Shown here: positions 46,001-55,341 of the stretch, one piece after another
Layout of the letters: every line of letters starts with the position of its first letter
How positions within the stretch are numbered: the first letter of the stretch is position 1
NCBI RefSeq assembly: GCF_014174405.1
Contig: NZ_JACEGA010000001.1
Location: 1,052,001 to 1,116,000, forward strand
Direction: 5' to 3'
Length of the DNA stretch: 64,000 nucleotides
Source of the DNA: Variimorphobacter saccharofermentans
GTDB lineage: Bacteria; Bacillota; Clostridia; Lachnospirales; Lachnospiraceae
Translations under genes and position numbers: made by a program
Notes under the pieces: model-generated
Told to the model about the DNA's origin: nothing
Seen by the model: the letters and a program-made list of their open reading frames with translations, nothing else
Databases searched by the model: none

Positions 46001-48390
46001 GGCAAAAAGCAGTGGATGGTGCTACTTTGGAAAGTGATGCCATTGCAATTACGATACCGGATAGATCAGACGCGCCGGATATCAGTAGAATTGTATTTAC
46101 TTACGATGAGACAGTAGGTTTGGCGACTGCGACAGTTCATGTTGACGAAGCTATGGGTGAACTTCAGTATTGTATCAACGATGGTTCATGGCAGAGCTCG
46201 AATATATTCTTAGGGCTTGATGTAAATACGGATTATGCATTTACGGTATCCTATCAGCCAACGGAATCAGCATTCCGTTCGAAGACAGCGACGCTTACGA
46301 GAGAGTACTCTTTGGCAAAGATTAATAGTGTAAGTGCTACCAATGGAGAGATTCAAGTAGTACTTGATCGGGTTCCTACACAGACAGTAGTAGACGCGGA
46401 TTTTGAAGCCTTTATCAGTGTAGATGGGGAAGCGTCCAGAAGAATTACACTGACTGATTTCAACTGGTGGGAAGAGAGTAAGATCATATCCTTCCGCTAC
46501 AATCCAGTTATCAAGAAATCCTTTGATCAAAGTGTAGTAGTATCCGCTAGCTATCGTGGGAATCCGGTTGTGAATGCGGACGCATTCATCGTGGATCAGA
46601 TAAGGCCCAGTGGAGTAACCCTGGATAGAAAGACGCTCCTTATGTCGGTGAGCGGTTCTGCTATTAAGTTGAATGCCACAGTAGTTCCCGTGGATGCAGG
46701 CAATAAAGAGGTATCCTGGACTTCCAGTAATGATGAAGTGGTATCGGTTGACAATGGTATGGTTCTTCCAGTAACCACAGGATCCGCGATTGTCATCGCG
46801 AGAACAGTGGATGGCGGATATGAAGACTATTGTGAGGTTACAGTGATAGAGTATTCTCAGATCGCGAATATCAGCAGTATTACAGTGAGAAATGGTACAA
46901 TCGATATTATTCTTGATAAGGTTCCGGTATTGGCACCGGATATGGAGTCGATTCAGGCATTTATCAGTGTAGATCGTTCAGCGGAAGAGATGCTTGCCCT
47001 TAATAATTTCAGGTGGGATGAGGCTATGAGGACGATTACTGTTTCTTTTGATCCTCTGATGCAAAAGGAAGAAGATCAGGAGGTAAGAATTGTCGTAAGC
47101 TATAATGACATCTCCACTGTATCGTCTGCCTATACAATACCGGGAACCATCATTAGGGTTACGGGTGTTTCATTGAATCAAGAGAACGTTTCCCTACCGT
47201 TCAATGGATCCAAGGTTACCTTAGTAGCTAGTGTTTACCCCGATAATGCAACGAATCCAGGCGTGATATGGAATTCAAGCAATCCACTTGTTGCCTCTGT
47301 TGAAGATGGCATCGTAACACTTCATAGGACAGGAACAGTTACCATTACAGTAACGACCGTTGATGGACAGTATTCAGCAGATTGCATCGTGCGTATCGAT
47401 CGGAATGAAAGCTCATCTGGATCAAATTCGGATACAGGTAATGGTACTAATAATGGTTCAGGTAACACTTCCAATGAAAATAAGCAACAGGATAACTCAT
47501 CATTGGCATCTACAGAAGAGGAACAGGATGCGGATGTTAATAATATAATGAATGTTGTTATTTCGAAGGATAAGAAAGAAGGAACAGAAGAGACTACTAA
47601 ATTGGTATTGCCTACAGAGGCAATACAGAAAGCAATAGAAACTGGTAAAAAGATATCGATTACTGTTGAAGATAAAGAAGAACCTTATCCCTATTCATGG
47701 ACCTTTGATACGAAGCAGATGAAGAATGTAGATGAACTGGCAGAGATTAATCTTGAAATCAAGCGAAGTAATGGAAACGATGATCCGGAATTAGATGAAG
47801 TGCTTGGTTCAGATAAGGATAACTATGTCGTATTCCGATTTGCTCATGAGGGAAGGCTTCCTGCGTCTGCCAGTGTACGTATCTATGTAGGAGACCAAGA
47901 GGGCTTTACAGTTGGTAAGAAGATTTATCTGTATCATATCAATCAAGAGACAGGTAAACTAGAAACATTGCCATTTAGCTCCGATTATGTGATTGATGAG
48001 AAGGGTTATATCACAATCGATATCGTACATTGTTCTGACTATGTTGTATTTCTTGAGGAACCAAAGGACATAGTAAGCTTAAGAAATCAGATAAAGGTAA
48101 GTCCGACGAAAGCAACACTATTCGTAAAGAATAAGAAGAAAAATTCCGCGGATATCGTAATTAAGCTTCCCTATACGCTGGAAGTGGTGAAATCACTAAA
48201 GGATGCAACCTCTCAGACAGCAGTGGGAGGACTGACTGTGAAATATTCCTCCAGTAATAGCAAGGTGGTCAAGGTCAATAAATATGGACATATCACAGCT
48301 GTTGGAGAAGGAAAAGCAGTTATAACCACAACCATCAAGTTATATAGTGGAAAAACAAAGATCGTAAAAACAACGATAATAGTGAAATAA
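43099..48390 (+). CDS. Giant secreted surface protein 2, paralogue of protein 1
   Basis: A 1763-residue protein, co-linear with protein 1 over its whole length. Signal peptide about 1-33 (KLFGLSLIVLAVIILGVMDK). The Gly-rich repeats (GGAGIGGG type), MBG-like and FN3-like parts, NGxIxxxLDxVP repeats and three Ig-like domains are in the same order. The linker before the end is longer and richer in N, S and G (about 1435-1460: SSGSNSDTGNGTNNGSGN). The last 300 residues are the most conserved, with a few substitutions. AGGAGG precedes the ATG. Tandem duplication with later divergence is evident; the two may bind different ligands. The 197-bp repeat element lies 11 bp after the stop. Confidence 0.85.
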   Translation: MSKQMRKLFGLSLIVLAVIILGVMDKNTVNAADITYNINEGSVTISSNGNYIIEGNGTVTQNNIIINDGLNAVNITLSNVNIDRSATRDGAIIIGSGSKLNLTLMNSNNLKGGSWGAGIYVHDYGTLVITEESGDASLTATGGNYGAGIGGTQGYDTGGTIIIKGGTITAKGGPSGAGIGGGRIGNAGTIRIEGGIIQATGGGCSAGIGGGGVSMVGESSNGGNGGSITITGGTVTAIGGPYSAGIGGGYRASGGNTTISGGTVTAKGGTYSAGIGSGGILNSSTKLTCGTIMISGGLVVAEGGSQGPGIGTGIGGDSTGSISIYGNSDVKATGAMGGAGIGSASDVDSPRITIGDNCKVTAIGSNGSTGIGGGENGNGTSITINGGIVNATGGYDKGVGIGGGKNGRGGNIIINGGTVTAKGGTYYSPTYETLNYYGIGDGYNGSGGSVIISAGSVNASVSGTPTNDGTSPVYQTVLSLNVPSKISSSLINYHIDDGPDVSGVMTDGNGKLYFWLNNGAHTIDIFDIENVTYQYTAKADINSSDIVVTPFNLKVTNDTEEVFYNSWTLACDAVKTNGTITLFGNVQLTEDCEFPTVECVIDGGANIYSLTLDNSMQYPSTASVLKNLSLTINGTLTIGDRYLALEGGKLSGQGTIVFSARNTGSAGYPGLLVLNKNAQIQSNAGLTLQIEFTPQAEDIIITNASGNTALSNINKITLGSGFDVFTLDGRTGTYIDASESKNCYQYVLKKAARTISMTDYTTSYTGSGIGYGLAPVITPDLESGEEIQYAYYTTEEDRENYENAITPIYPGTYYVRASIEESDRYLSATQDARLIITKAVAPLPPLPTASYIGTTEIVLTEITNARYKIEGGDWQESNVFSDLLPGQAYTFYVMTKETETEFASDPNSAVIYTRPLAPEASVVIFDFHNETISFDDAYEMNTTQLFDGTTITNHMSIIDYIGQTVYIRQKAVDGATLESDAIAITIPDRSDAPDISRIVFTYDETVGLATATVHVDEAMGELQYCINDGSWQSSNIFLGLDVNTDYAFTVSYQPTESAFRSKTATLTREYSLAKINSVSATNGEIQVVLDRVPTQTVVDADFEAFISVDGEASRRITLTDFNWWEESKIISFRYNPVIKKSFDQSVVVSASYRGNPVVNADAFIVDQIRPSGVTLDRKTLLMSVSGSAIKLNATVVPVDAGNKEVSWTSSNDEVVSVDNGMVLPVTTGSAIVIARTVDGGYEDYCEVTVIEYSQIANISSITVRNGTIDIILDKVPVLAPDMESIQAFISVDRSAEEMLALNNFRWDEAMRTITVSFDPLMQKEEDQEVRIVVSYNDISTVSSAYTIPGTIIRVTGVSLNQENVSLPFNGSKVTLVASVYPDNATNPGVIWNSSNPLVASVEDGIVTLHRTGTVTITVTTVDGQYSADCIVRIDRNESSSGSNSDTGNGTNNGSGNTSNENKQQDNSSLASTEEEQDADVNNIMNVVISKDKKEGTEETTKLVLPTEAIQKAIETGKKISITVEDKEEPYPYSWTFDTKQMKNVDELAEINLEIKRSNGNDDPELDEVLGSDKDNYVVFRFAHEGRLPASASVRIYVGDQEGFTVGKKIYLYHINQETGKLETLPFSSDYVIDEKGYITIDIVHCSDYVVFLEEPKDIVSLRNQIKVSPTKATLFVKNKKKNSADIVIKLPYTLEVVKSLKDATSQTAVGGLTVKYSSSNSKVVKVNKYGHITAVGEGKAVITTTIKLYSGKTKIVKTTIIVK

Positions 48391-48400
48391 GATAATATGA

Positions 48401-48597
48401 AAGGGGATGTTTCATAATACATTCGCGAGGACAATTACTTACCTCACACACAGACGAAAGGGCATATTACTGATTTTATATGTCACAATCGAACATAGAA
48501 GTTCGCTTGAGGCCATATAATAAACAGCAATATGTTCTTCCGACAGTGCATTATGGTAAGTAATTATCCCTGCTGATACATTATGAAACATCTCCTT
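48401..48597. repeat. 197-bp inverted-repeat element, copy 2
   Basis: The arms are nearly identical to copy 1 (21769-21962). The inner loops differ, but each stays self-complementary (here TTATATG with CATATAA). It begins 11 bp after the giant gene stop. The rest of 48391-48726 has no gene. Confidence 0.85.
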
Positions 48598-48726
48598 TTA
48601 TATATACAAAAAAATACATGAGAAATTATGGCTAAGGTTACTTATATTATTAAAGTGACGGGTTATCATGTCTATTTTATAATAAGAAATTCATAGGATT
48701 ATATAAAATAGCATTCCAGACAGTCT

Positions 48727-51129
48727 CTATTCAAAGGCAAGTATTTCACGAGTTATCATCCGATTCATCTTTCGGCAAGGCATAATACTTGCGATGCAGG
48801 AAGAGAGGATGGATAGAAATAACCATAATAGGAGACCAAGGATACTTATTCTATATTTCATAGGGGTAGTGAAGAGCAGATTCCCAAGCAACGAATTCGC
48901 AATCAAGGTTAGTGGTTGGGAGAGTATCACAGCAAATATCCATGCAACGATACCCAGAATTAAGCCCTCCATAACAATTGTCATATTTAGCTGGCGGTTA
49001 GTGGCTCCAACGGAGCGCATGATGCCGAATTCCTTCGCTCGTTCCAGCACATTTAAATTAAGTGTACCGGATTGTCCGATGGTTCCGACGATGGAAAGCA
49101 TAATTGCCAGGAACATGAGGAGTGCAACGATTATAGTAATAGGAGTCTGGAAATTTTCCAGCAAATCGGCACCGGGCATTGTTTCCATTATAGTAATGCC
49201 TTCCTGGCTTAATATCTCCTCGATTTTAGTAATCACTTCTTGCTGGTATGCTTCAGTTTGCTCGTTAGTCGAGATGCAGATTTCTGTTACTTGATCCTCA
49301 CCTTGCAATAAGCTGTTCAGGTAGCTATAATTCACCAAAAGAATCGGATCTGTAGGCTGACCGGCCATATTCATGATACCAACTACATGGAAGTCACAGT
49401 CATTATTGTTGATCTTTAGAGTGATTACATCACCGACGGTTAAGTGCGGATAGTATTTGATTAAATGATTGGTAATCACCACTGCATTGGCATCGTCTGC
49501 TTTGATCTGTCTTCCGTCGATCAATTTTTCATTCACAACCGTCCAGTTAAATATCTTTGAGTCGGGCTTTGGACCCATCAGTTTAACCTTTTTCGAGCTT
49601 TTTCCATTACTCTCAAGGAACCTGCCTACGGTAAAAGAGCAGCCTTCAACATATTTTACTCCCTCTACGTTTTTAACGATTTCCTCTATTTGTTGAGCAT
49701 TTTCATAAGAATTTAATATAATTGCTCCGTCAATAATGTAATATTCTTTGAGTTCTTCCACACCATTTTTAAAGCCAAAATCAAGATTCATGACAGTAAG
49801 CATGATGGATCCGGAGAGTGCCAAGGTTGCTATGGTCAAAGCAACCCGAACCCGATTACGTAGGTTATTACGTAAAGAAATCCGTATGAGAGAGGGTATA
49901 TGGTTAAACTGTTGTAGCCGCTTGTGCCGAATAATTCCCGGCATCTCTGAAGAGCTTATCCCTTGATTATAAAGTGCATGGTAAATTGACTGTTTGGAGC
50001 TTTTCATAATCGGTATAATCGAAGCTATCAGGGGAATGAATATGGCACTAGCGATGAGCGATAATAAGAGCTGTGGCGGAATTCGAAAGCCGGATAAGCT
50101 CATATTGAACATATAAGCAAGCAGCTTCGATACCTGGTACCCAACGAAAGCGGATACAGGTAGGGAGAGTAGCAAAGCAATTAACCCAAGAATAAGAATA
50201 AAGGATGTGTACATAAACACAAGCTGATTGGTTTGTCCGCCGATGGCTTTCATTATTCCGATGTATTTGGTTTGTTGTAGCATAATATTATTAATATTAT
50301 TAATGATAAGAGCAACTCCAAGCAATACGGATATGCTTCCTAAGAGAACCAGGATAATCGTGACTGCTTCCAGAATCTCGCTGGCATAGAAATCCTGTGG
50401 ATTAGGAACATCAATTTCCTCTATCTCAAGCCCATTCGCTTCCATGAAATCTGCAACTCGCCTTGCAACGGTCAAGTTATATTCCTTATTACTGTTATCT
50501 CCTTCTACTATAAGATTAATTTCCTTAAAACGTCCATCACCGGTCAATGTTTCGAAGGTATCCTGATTGACAAAGGAAATAACATCCCCTTCCAGCATAT
50601 AAGGCTCCGTTGTAGCGTCATACACAGTGTCTTTGATAAGAAAGTCATAGTTCTGTCCTTTGTATTGAACGTTAATCATATCTCCGGGCACTTTTTTAAT
50701 ATCCTTCATTGCGGCCCTATCAATGAACACCTCATTCGCCTTTAATTCAGGTAATACGTCCGAATCATCCCCTTTTTTTAACTTATGAATGCGATTGGTG
50801 CCATCGAAGGCAATGAAATCCGCATTCAAAGTTCCATCATCCAGTATAAGTCGTACTGTAATTCGATTGGTTCCTGTTGCTGCCTTAACTCCATCAATCT
50901 TTGCTATTTCCTTCAGTAAAGAATTATCAAATCCACTACTACATTTAATGGATGCATCCTTTGGAATAGCTTGTCGGTACACCTTATAAACATCGGGTAC
51001 GAAGATGGTATTGATCATGACTACAACACCCACGGAAAGCATTCCAACAAACATGGTTAAGATGATTAATATTGATTTTGATTTGTTTCTGAGCAGATCC
51101 CTTAGTACCTTTCTCAATCTGGTATCCAT
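48727..51129 (-). CDS. MacB/FtsX-type ABC transporter permease
   Basis: An 800-residue protein: an N-terminal membrane helix, a large outer domain (about 40-240), three helices with FtsX signature (about 255-390), a second outer domain (about 430-650) and three final helices. LNVLERAKEFGIMRSVGATN is the typical FtsX C-terminal block. AAGGAGGG precedes the ATG. With the ATPase (17 nt upstream) it forms an exporter or mechanotransmission ABC system, possibly for peptides or lipoproteins. A LuxR-type membrane regulator lies just upstream on the same strand. Confidence 0.9.
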   Translation of the reverse strand: MDTRLRKVLRDLLRNKSKSILIILTMFVGMLSVGVVVMINTIFVPDVYKVYRQAIPKDASIKCSSGFDNSLLKEIAKIDGVKAATGTNRITVRLILDDGTLNADFIAFDGTNRIHKLKKGDDSDVLPELKANEVFIDRAAMKDIKKVPGDMINVQYKGQNYDFLIKDTVYDATTEPYMLEGDVISFVNQDTFETLTGDGRFKEINLIVEGDNSNKEYNLTVARRVADFMEANGLEIEEIDVPNPQDFYASEILEAVTIILVLLGSISVLLGVALIINNINNIMLQQTKYIGIMKAIGGQTNQLVFMYTSFILILGLIALLLSLPVSAFVGYQVSKLLAYMFNMSLSGFRIPPQLLLSLIASAIFIPLIASIIPIMKSSKQSIYHALYNQGISSSEMPGIIRHKRLQQFNHIPSLIRISLRNNLRNRVRVALTIATLALSGSIMLTVMNLDFGFKNGVEELKEYYIIDGAIILNSYENAQQIEEIVKNVEGVKYVEGCSFTVGRFLESNGKSSKKVKLMGPKPDSKIFNWTVVNEKLIDGRQIKADDANAVVITNHLIKYYPHLTVGDVITLKINNNDCDFHVVGIMNMAGQPTDPILLVNYSYLNSLLQGEDQVTEICISTNEQTEAYQQEVITKIEEILSQEGITIMETMPGADLLENFQTPITIIVALLMFLAIMLSIVGTIGQSGTLNLNVLERAKEFGIMRSVGATNRQLNMTIVMEGLILGIVAWIFAVILSQPLTLIANSLLGNLLFTTPMKYRISILGLLLWLFLSILSSCIASIMPCRKMNRMITREILAFE

Positions 51130-51146
51130 GCTATCGTCCCTCCTTA

Positions 51147-51821
51147 TTATGATATAAGTCTGCCGTCAGACATGTGAAAGCAAGTGGAAAACTCGCTCTT
51201 CAGGCTGTTATCGTGAGTAACAATAATTACGGTCTTTCCTTCTTCTGCTTGCTGCTTAAATATATCGAAAATGACGGAAGAGGTAACCGAGTCAAGATTT
51301 CCTGTGGGTTCGTCTGCTACAATAATATCCGGATTGTTCGCTAAGGCTCTGGCGATTGCTGTACGCTGTTGTTCACCACCGGAAATAGTAGTGGGATACT
51401 TATGAGCATGACTTTCGATTTGCAGCTTTTTCAGCAAATCCATTGCCCGATCCTTCCTCTCAGCCTTGGCATACTTCTTACACAAATCCATGGGCATAAT
51501 GACATTTTCCAGGACGGTTAGCATGGGAAGTAGCTGAAAGAATTGAAAAACGATCCCGACGTTGTTACCTCTGTATAAGGCCATTTCAGATTCATTTAAT
51601 AGATGAATGGATTGACCTTTGACCCAGATTTCTCCTTCGCTAGGTCTGTCGATTCCGGTTATCATATTCATAAGTGTACTTTTACCACTGCCGGATTTAC
51701 CGAAGATACCAACTAAATCACCTTTGAAGACATCAAAGTGAATATTTTTTAGTATTGGTAGAGCATCGGTACCGACTTTAATTGATTTACTTACATCCTT
51801 TAAACTAATTAGATTTTTCAT
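51147..51821 (-). CDS. MacB/LolD-type ABC transporter ATPase
   Basis: A 224-residue ATPase with GKSGSGKSTLMNMI (Walker A, about 40), SGGEQQRTAIARAL (signature), VADEPTGNLDS (Walker B) and VTHD (switch His). Its 17-nt distance to the permease gene marks an operon. GGAGG precedes the ATG. Confidence 0.94.
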   Translation of the reverse strand: MKNLISLKDVSKSIKVGTDALPILKNIHFDVFKGDLVGIFGKSGSGKSTLMNMITGIDRPSEGEIWVKGQSIHLLNESEMALYRGNNVGIVFQFFQLLPMLTVLENVIMPMDLCKKYAKAERKDRAMDLLKKLQIESHAHKYPTTISGGEQQRTAIARALANNPDIIVADEPTGNLDSVTSSVIFDIFKQQAEEGKTVIIVTHDNSLKSEFSTCFHMSDGRLIS

Positions 51822-51994
51822 ACATTCCTCCAGTTCACTTTTATTAGGGATGATTTGTCAAGCCAGAGTGGCTTGATGAAAGCTAGAATATGATAAAAAC
51901 CAGAAGATTTGTATTGGATTTTCATATTATTTTTGAAAAAGTGAAGTAGTATTTTCATACAGATATGATAAATAGTATAAATTAATACAAAAAT

Positions 51995-52058
51995 AAGACT
52001 GTTGCTAGATAGGCTGGCAGGGATTATAACTTGCCAGAACATCTTACAACAATCTCTT
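51995..52058. repeat. Hairpin element, GCTGTTGC family, copy 2
   Basis: AAGACTGTTG pairs with CAACAATCTCTT in part, with an inner CTGGCA/TGCCAG stem. It shares CAGGGATTAT with the element at 33926. It lies between the LuxR and ABC genes, so it may also end the LuxR transcript. Confidence 0.5.
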
Positions 52059-52105
52059 GGAAAGAATTCCTTATACGGTGATTAATGGGGTTATTAATTA
52101 TAAAG

Positions 52106-53008
52106 CTATAGATCGGTTTTGTTAATTATATTGTATAGCTCATATCTGGAGTTGATGCCTGCTTTCTTATAAATACTGGTAACATGAGCCCTTACGGTGG
52201 AGATGGAGATAATCAATTCATCCGCAATCTTCTGATAGCTGTATCCCTTAAGGAGTAGCTTTGCTACCTCTAGCTCACGTTCGGTAATACCAATTCGAGC
52301 TCTGAGCTCATCGGTGATATCATATCGTTCGCTTTGCATCGCTTCGTGGTAATTGAAGAAGGAATACAAAGAAAAAATACTAATCAGTATAAAGAAGAGG
52401 GGAGTAAATATCAATAGCCGAAAGCCTCTTGAGGAAAGGAACTCATCAATAATAAAGCCTGGAACAGATAACAGTATAATAAAAAAGGTCGTTCTCAGAA
52501 TCTTATACAGCTTAAGGTTTTCAATGTTTTTTCGATAGCGACAATAAATAAATATATTAAAAATGGCGACCACAATAAAAAACAGCTCGTCATCAACCAG
52601 GCCTAGATAGGGTGATAGATACGCTCTGTGAACACCCGAGTCTCTTAGAATACAGAAACACCAAATGATGATCGTGAAAAGTAATAGTATTTTACGCGCC
52701 TTCCCTGTAAAAGGAACGAGATGTATTTTACATATTAAGAAAGTGAGGATCAGCATGGAAGTAAAGATTCCGAAAAACTGAGCTGCAGTAATAATTAAAA
52801 TCAAGGTATTGTTAGAGTGTGTTGTCATTCGAACCAGAAAGGCTAGTATTGTGGTGGCCAAAATGAATAAGCAAAACAAACCATAACAAATAAGAAAGGT
52901 TTTAATTATCTCGTTTTTATTTTGTCTATGTATCGTAAAGTAACAGCCCAGGCAAAATATGCCGAGAGCCAATGCAATAAAATAATAGAGCAATAACAGA
53001 TTTTCCAT
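52106..53008 (-). CDS. LuxR-type regulator with multi-helix membrane domain
   Basis: A 300-residue protein. Seven probable membrane helices (about 5-215) precede a LuxR HTH: ITERELEVAKLLLKGYSYQK, IADELIISISTVRAHV, then SIYKKAGINSRYEL. AGGAGA precedes the ATG. Membrane LuxR proteins sense outer or lipid signals directly. It lies 284 nt upstream of the ABC ATPase gene and probably controls it. A paralogue with the same layout lies at 59761-60597. Confidence 0.87.
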   Translation of the reverse strand: MENLLLLYYFIALALGIFCLGCYFTIHRQNKNEIIKTFLICYGLFCLFILATTILAFLVRMTTHSNNTLILIITAAQFFGIFTSMLILTFLICKIHLVPFTGKARKILLLFTIIIWCFCILRDSGVHRAYLSPYLGLVDDELFFIVVAIFNIFIYCRYRKNIENLKLYKILRTTFFIILLSVPGFIIDEFLSSRGFRLLIFTPLFFILISIFSLYSFFNYHEAMQSERYDITDELRARIGITERELEVAKLLLKGYSYQKIADELIISISTVRAHVTSIYKKAGINSRYELYNIINKTDL

Positions 53009-53122
53009 AATATTATCTCCTGAAATATCATAACAATCATAACGATAACATACATTCGTAGTTATTGTTTCATAATATCATAGATGTTAAAATAAATATA
53101 CTAAAAATCCAATTTTTACAAA

Positions 53123-53725
53123 TTACAGCTTCAGCCACAAAGCGGGACGGATACCACCTAAACACTTGCCATCACTGATGTTACCTTTTAGTATATTGTT
53201 GCCCTGAATACCAATATTACCGTCACCATGTATGTACACAGCTTTAACACCGACTCGGCCGGGTGTTCGAATCCACCACCAGGTACTCCATTCGACACCC
53301 TCTAGTCTGGCGATCCGTTTACTGTTATTCTCATCCTTTCGTTCAAACCAATATCTTTGTTTCTTTTTCGGATTATAGAGCTTTGAACTACTATCACCGA
53401 AGTATTTGCACGTAACTTCCTCAAGACTTAATAAAAATATGCAGTCCCTGGTATCTTCCCCGCCTTTTGTACCATACCAGTGATTATCGGGATTCTTATT
53501 TGTCACCGGTACGATCCTAGATTTATCAGCTGTAGTGAATTTGTCATAGAATTCACCGTTTAGATATTTTCTTAAGGAGCAGTCAGCCCAGGTGATATCT
53601 TTATACGCGTCATGGTAACGACCTTGTTCAATGATGTATTCGGTTATAATTAAAGCAGTATTGTTTTGAATATCAAGCACTCGCCATTCGTAACTACCAA
53701 ATTCTATTTTATCTCCGACCTGCAT
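53123..53725 (-). CDS. DUF6273 domain protein
   Basis: Start at ATG 53725 (MQVGDKIEFGSYEWRVLDIQ) with GGAGG upstream; 200 residues. The pattern FGSYEWRVLDIQNNTALIIT, ITWADCSLRKYLNGEFYDKF and TPGRVGVKAVYIHGDGNI, ending GIRPALWLKL, is that of DUF6273. Similar domains occur in surface and secreted proteins. No signal peptide is present here, so it may be cytosolic. It follows the MerR gene by 17 nt. Function unknown. Confidence 0.8.
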   Translation of the reverse strand: MQVGDKIEFGSYEWRVLDIQNNTALIITEYIIEQGRYHDAYKDITWADCSLRKYLNGEFYDKFTTADKSRIVPVTNKNPDNHWYGTKGGEDTRDCIFLLSLEEVTCKYFGDSSSKLYNPKKKQRYWFERKDENNSKRIARLEGVEWSTWWWIRTPGRVGVKAVYIHGDGNIGIQGNNILKGNISDGKCLGGIRPALWLKL

Positions 53726-53742
53726 AGGTGCCTCCCCGTACA

Positions 53743-54726
53743 TTATTTATAATCATCTTTTAGCTTGATAGGAAAATATCTTTGCATTTGCTTATAGCCA
53801 AGTCCCTTTTCTATGTCTTTATAAGCTATATCCCTTCCATCTTCATATAAATATGGCATATTAAACATAACATTATTGCTTATGTCAAATTCAAAATTGG
53901 TATTCTCAATCCATCGACGAACCTTTTCCTCTACCTTTTGTATGCTCTCATCATCTTCGTCAATACTTACCGCCATTGCAAATAGGCCTCCCGGAAAATC
54001 AATTAATTTTAAAGGACTAACATCGGCATCGGTAACATCATCATTGACAGCACATATCCATTCCGCATTTTCATCCCTGTACAGTAGAAAATCAAAGCAA
54101 TCAAAGATGATGTTCTTATATAAATGACATTTCTGCCACAATTGGTTCATATAACCGCCTTCCTTGAACATATCATCCCAAGACTGAATTCCGGTGGTTA
54201 CTGCTTTGAAGCCTGGTATCCTGACTACCATAATATCAGGAATTTTCTTATCTAGTTTTTCTGTAATTTCAAGCATGCGGTTTATATTGGAGGGCTTGCC
54301 GATATAGTCAACGCTTATCAACTGCGTTTCTATTTCCTTAGCTTTGTCATACAGTTGTTTTATGTCGGAGTTATTTGCAAAGTCTATACGCTCTATTTCA
54401 TGAATAAAGTCAAGAACAATACCTTTCAATTCATGCAGGAGAGCAACCTCATCGTCTATGTTTTGAACCTTCTTTTCCAACACCTCCAGTACTATGTTGG
54501 AACTGGAGGTACTAAAAATACGCTGAATGTCCTTAATGCTTATGTTCAGTTTACGTAAAATAAGTATTTGCTCAAGCCGCCGAACCGCATTCTCATCATA
54601 CATTCGGTATGCATAGTCATCACTTCGGGTGCTGCTGATCAGCCCCATATCCTCGTAATAACGTAGTGTACGGGCTGTAATGCTGTACTTACTTGACACA
54701 TCTTTGATTTTGATTAGATTGTTCAT
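53743..54726 (-). CDS. MerR-family regulator with GyrI-like ligand domain
   Basis: A 327-residue protein. Residues 1-75 are a MerR winged HTH (IKDVSSKYSITARTLRYYED, then RLEQILILRKLNISIKDIQ), followed by a coiled-coil dimer helix (about 80-125) and a GyrI/BmrR-like drug-binding part (about 150-327). Effector family: BltR/BmrR. It probably controls its own operon (with DUF6273) through the 19-bp-spacer promoter at 54764-54794. Confidence 0.9.
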   Translation of the reverse strand: MNNLIKIKDVSSKYSITARTLRYYEDMGLISSTRSDDYAYRMYDENAVRRLEQILILRKLNISIKDIQRIFSTSSSNIVLEVLEKKVQNIDDEVALLHELKGIVLDFIHEIERIDFANNSDIKQLYDKAKEIETQLISVDYIGKPSNINRMLEITEKLDKKIPDIMVVRIPGFKAVTTGIQSWDDMFKEGGYMNQLWQKCHLYKNIIFDCFDFLLYRDENAEWICAVNDDVTDADVSPLKLIDFPGGLFAMAVSIDEDDESIQKVEEKVRRWIENTNFEFDISNNVMFNMPYLYEDGRDIAYKDIEKGLGYKQMQRYFPIKLKDDYK

Positions 54727-54763
54727 ATGCTCGACCTCTCTTCTGATTTCTTTTAATGAGCTC

Positions 54764-54794
54764 AGTATAATGGCTTCCCCAAAGGAAGAGTCAA
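54764..54794 (-). promoter_or_regulatory. MerR-type promoter with 19-bp spacer
   Basis: On the minus strand TTGACT (54789-54794) and TATACT (54764-54769) are 19 bp apart. The spacer holds the dyad CTTCC/GGAAG. Long spacers with a central dyad are the mark of MerR-activated promoters. Confidence 0.85.
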
Positions 54795-54842
54795 GAAGTA
54801 ATAATGATTTTCTTTAGAGAATTTTCCAGCCCTGATTATGTA

Positions 54843-55226
54843 CTAAAAGAATGTTATAACACTAAGTATAAACTGTATGATTGATATGGGAGTCATTACA
54901 TACTTTTCTTTTTTACTTTTTGTAAGAAAACCATTTCCGATAATCGCATATGCGAGAAATAACGTATTTAATATAATGATTACATTTAAAACATTAGGAT
55001 TTAAACCGATTGATATTACATTTCCTCTTTGTAAATAGGAAAGACCAATAAAAGTAAAAATCAAAGTATATGCACTGCTAATTGAACGCATTTTCTTTGG
55101 TAATACCCTGTGTTGTCCACCAAGCGCATATTCCCCAAATGGTGCTCCGAGTGTGAGTGAGAGCTGTAATAAAGCCATTCCAAAGGTAATTATTGCACAT
55201 AGAATGGATGTTATATTGTGCATCAT
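54843..55226 (-). CDS. Small membrane protein of unknown function
   Basis: A 127-residue protein with four membrane helices. I do not recognise the family with certainty; APFGEYALGGQHRVLPKKMR in the first loop is a conserved-looking block. GGAGGAAG precedes the ATG. It is monocistronic, between the MerR operon and the VOC gene. Confidence 0.7.
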   Translation of the reverse strand: MMHNITSILCAIITFGMALLQLSLTLGAPFGEYALGGQHRVLPKKMRSISSAYTLIFTFIGLSYLQRGNVISIGLNPNVLNVIIILNTLFLAYAIIGNGFLTKSKKEKYVMTPISIIQFILSVITFF

Positions 55227-55341
55227 ATTTTCTTCCTCCGTTTATTTGTAAGTATCGTCTATTACGTAAGTATATAAATATTGATTCCTTATCGAGATGA
55301 TAATCTGATTTCTTGGCTAACGCAATGAAAATTCGGATTGT

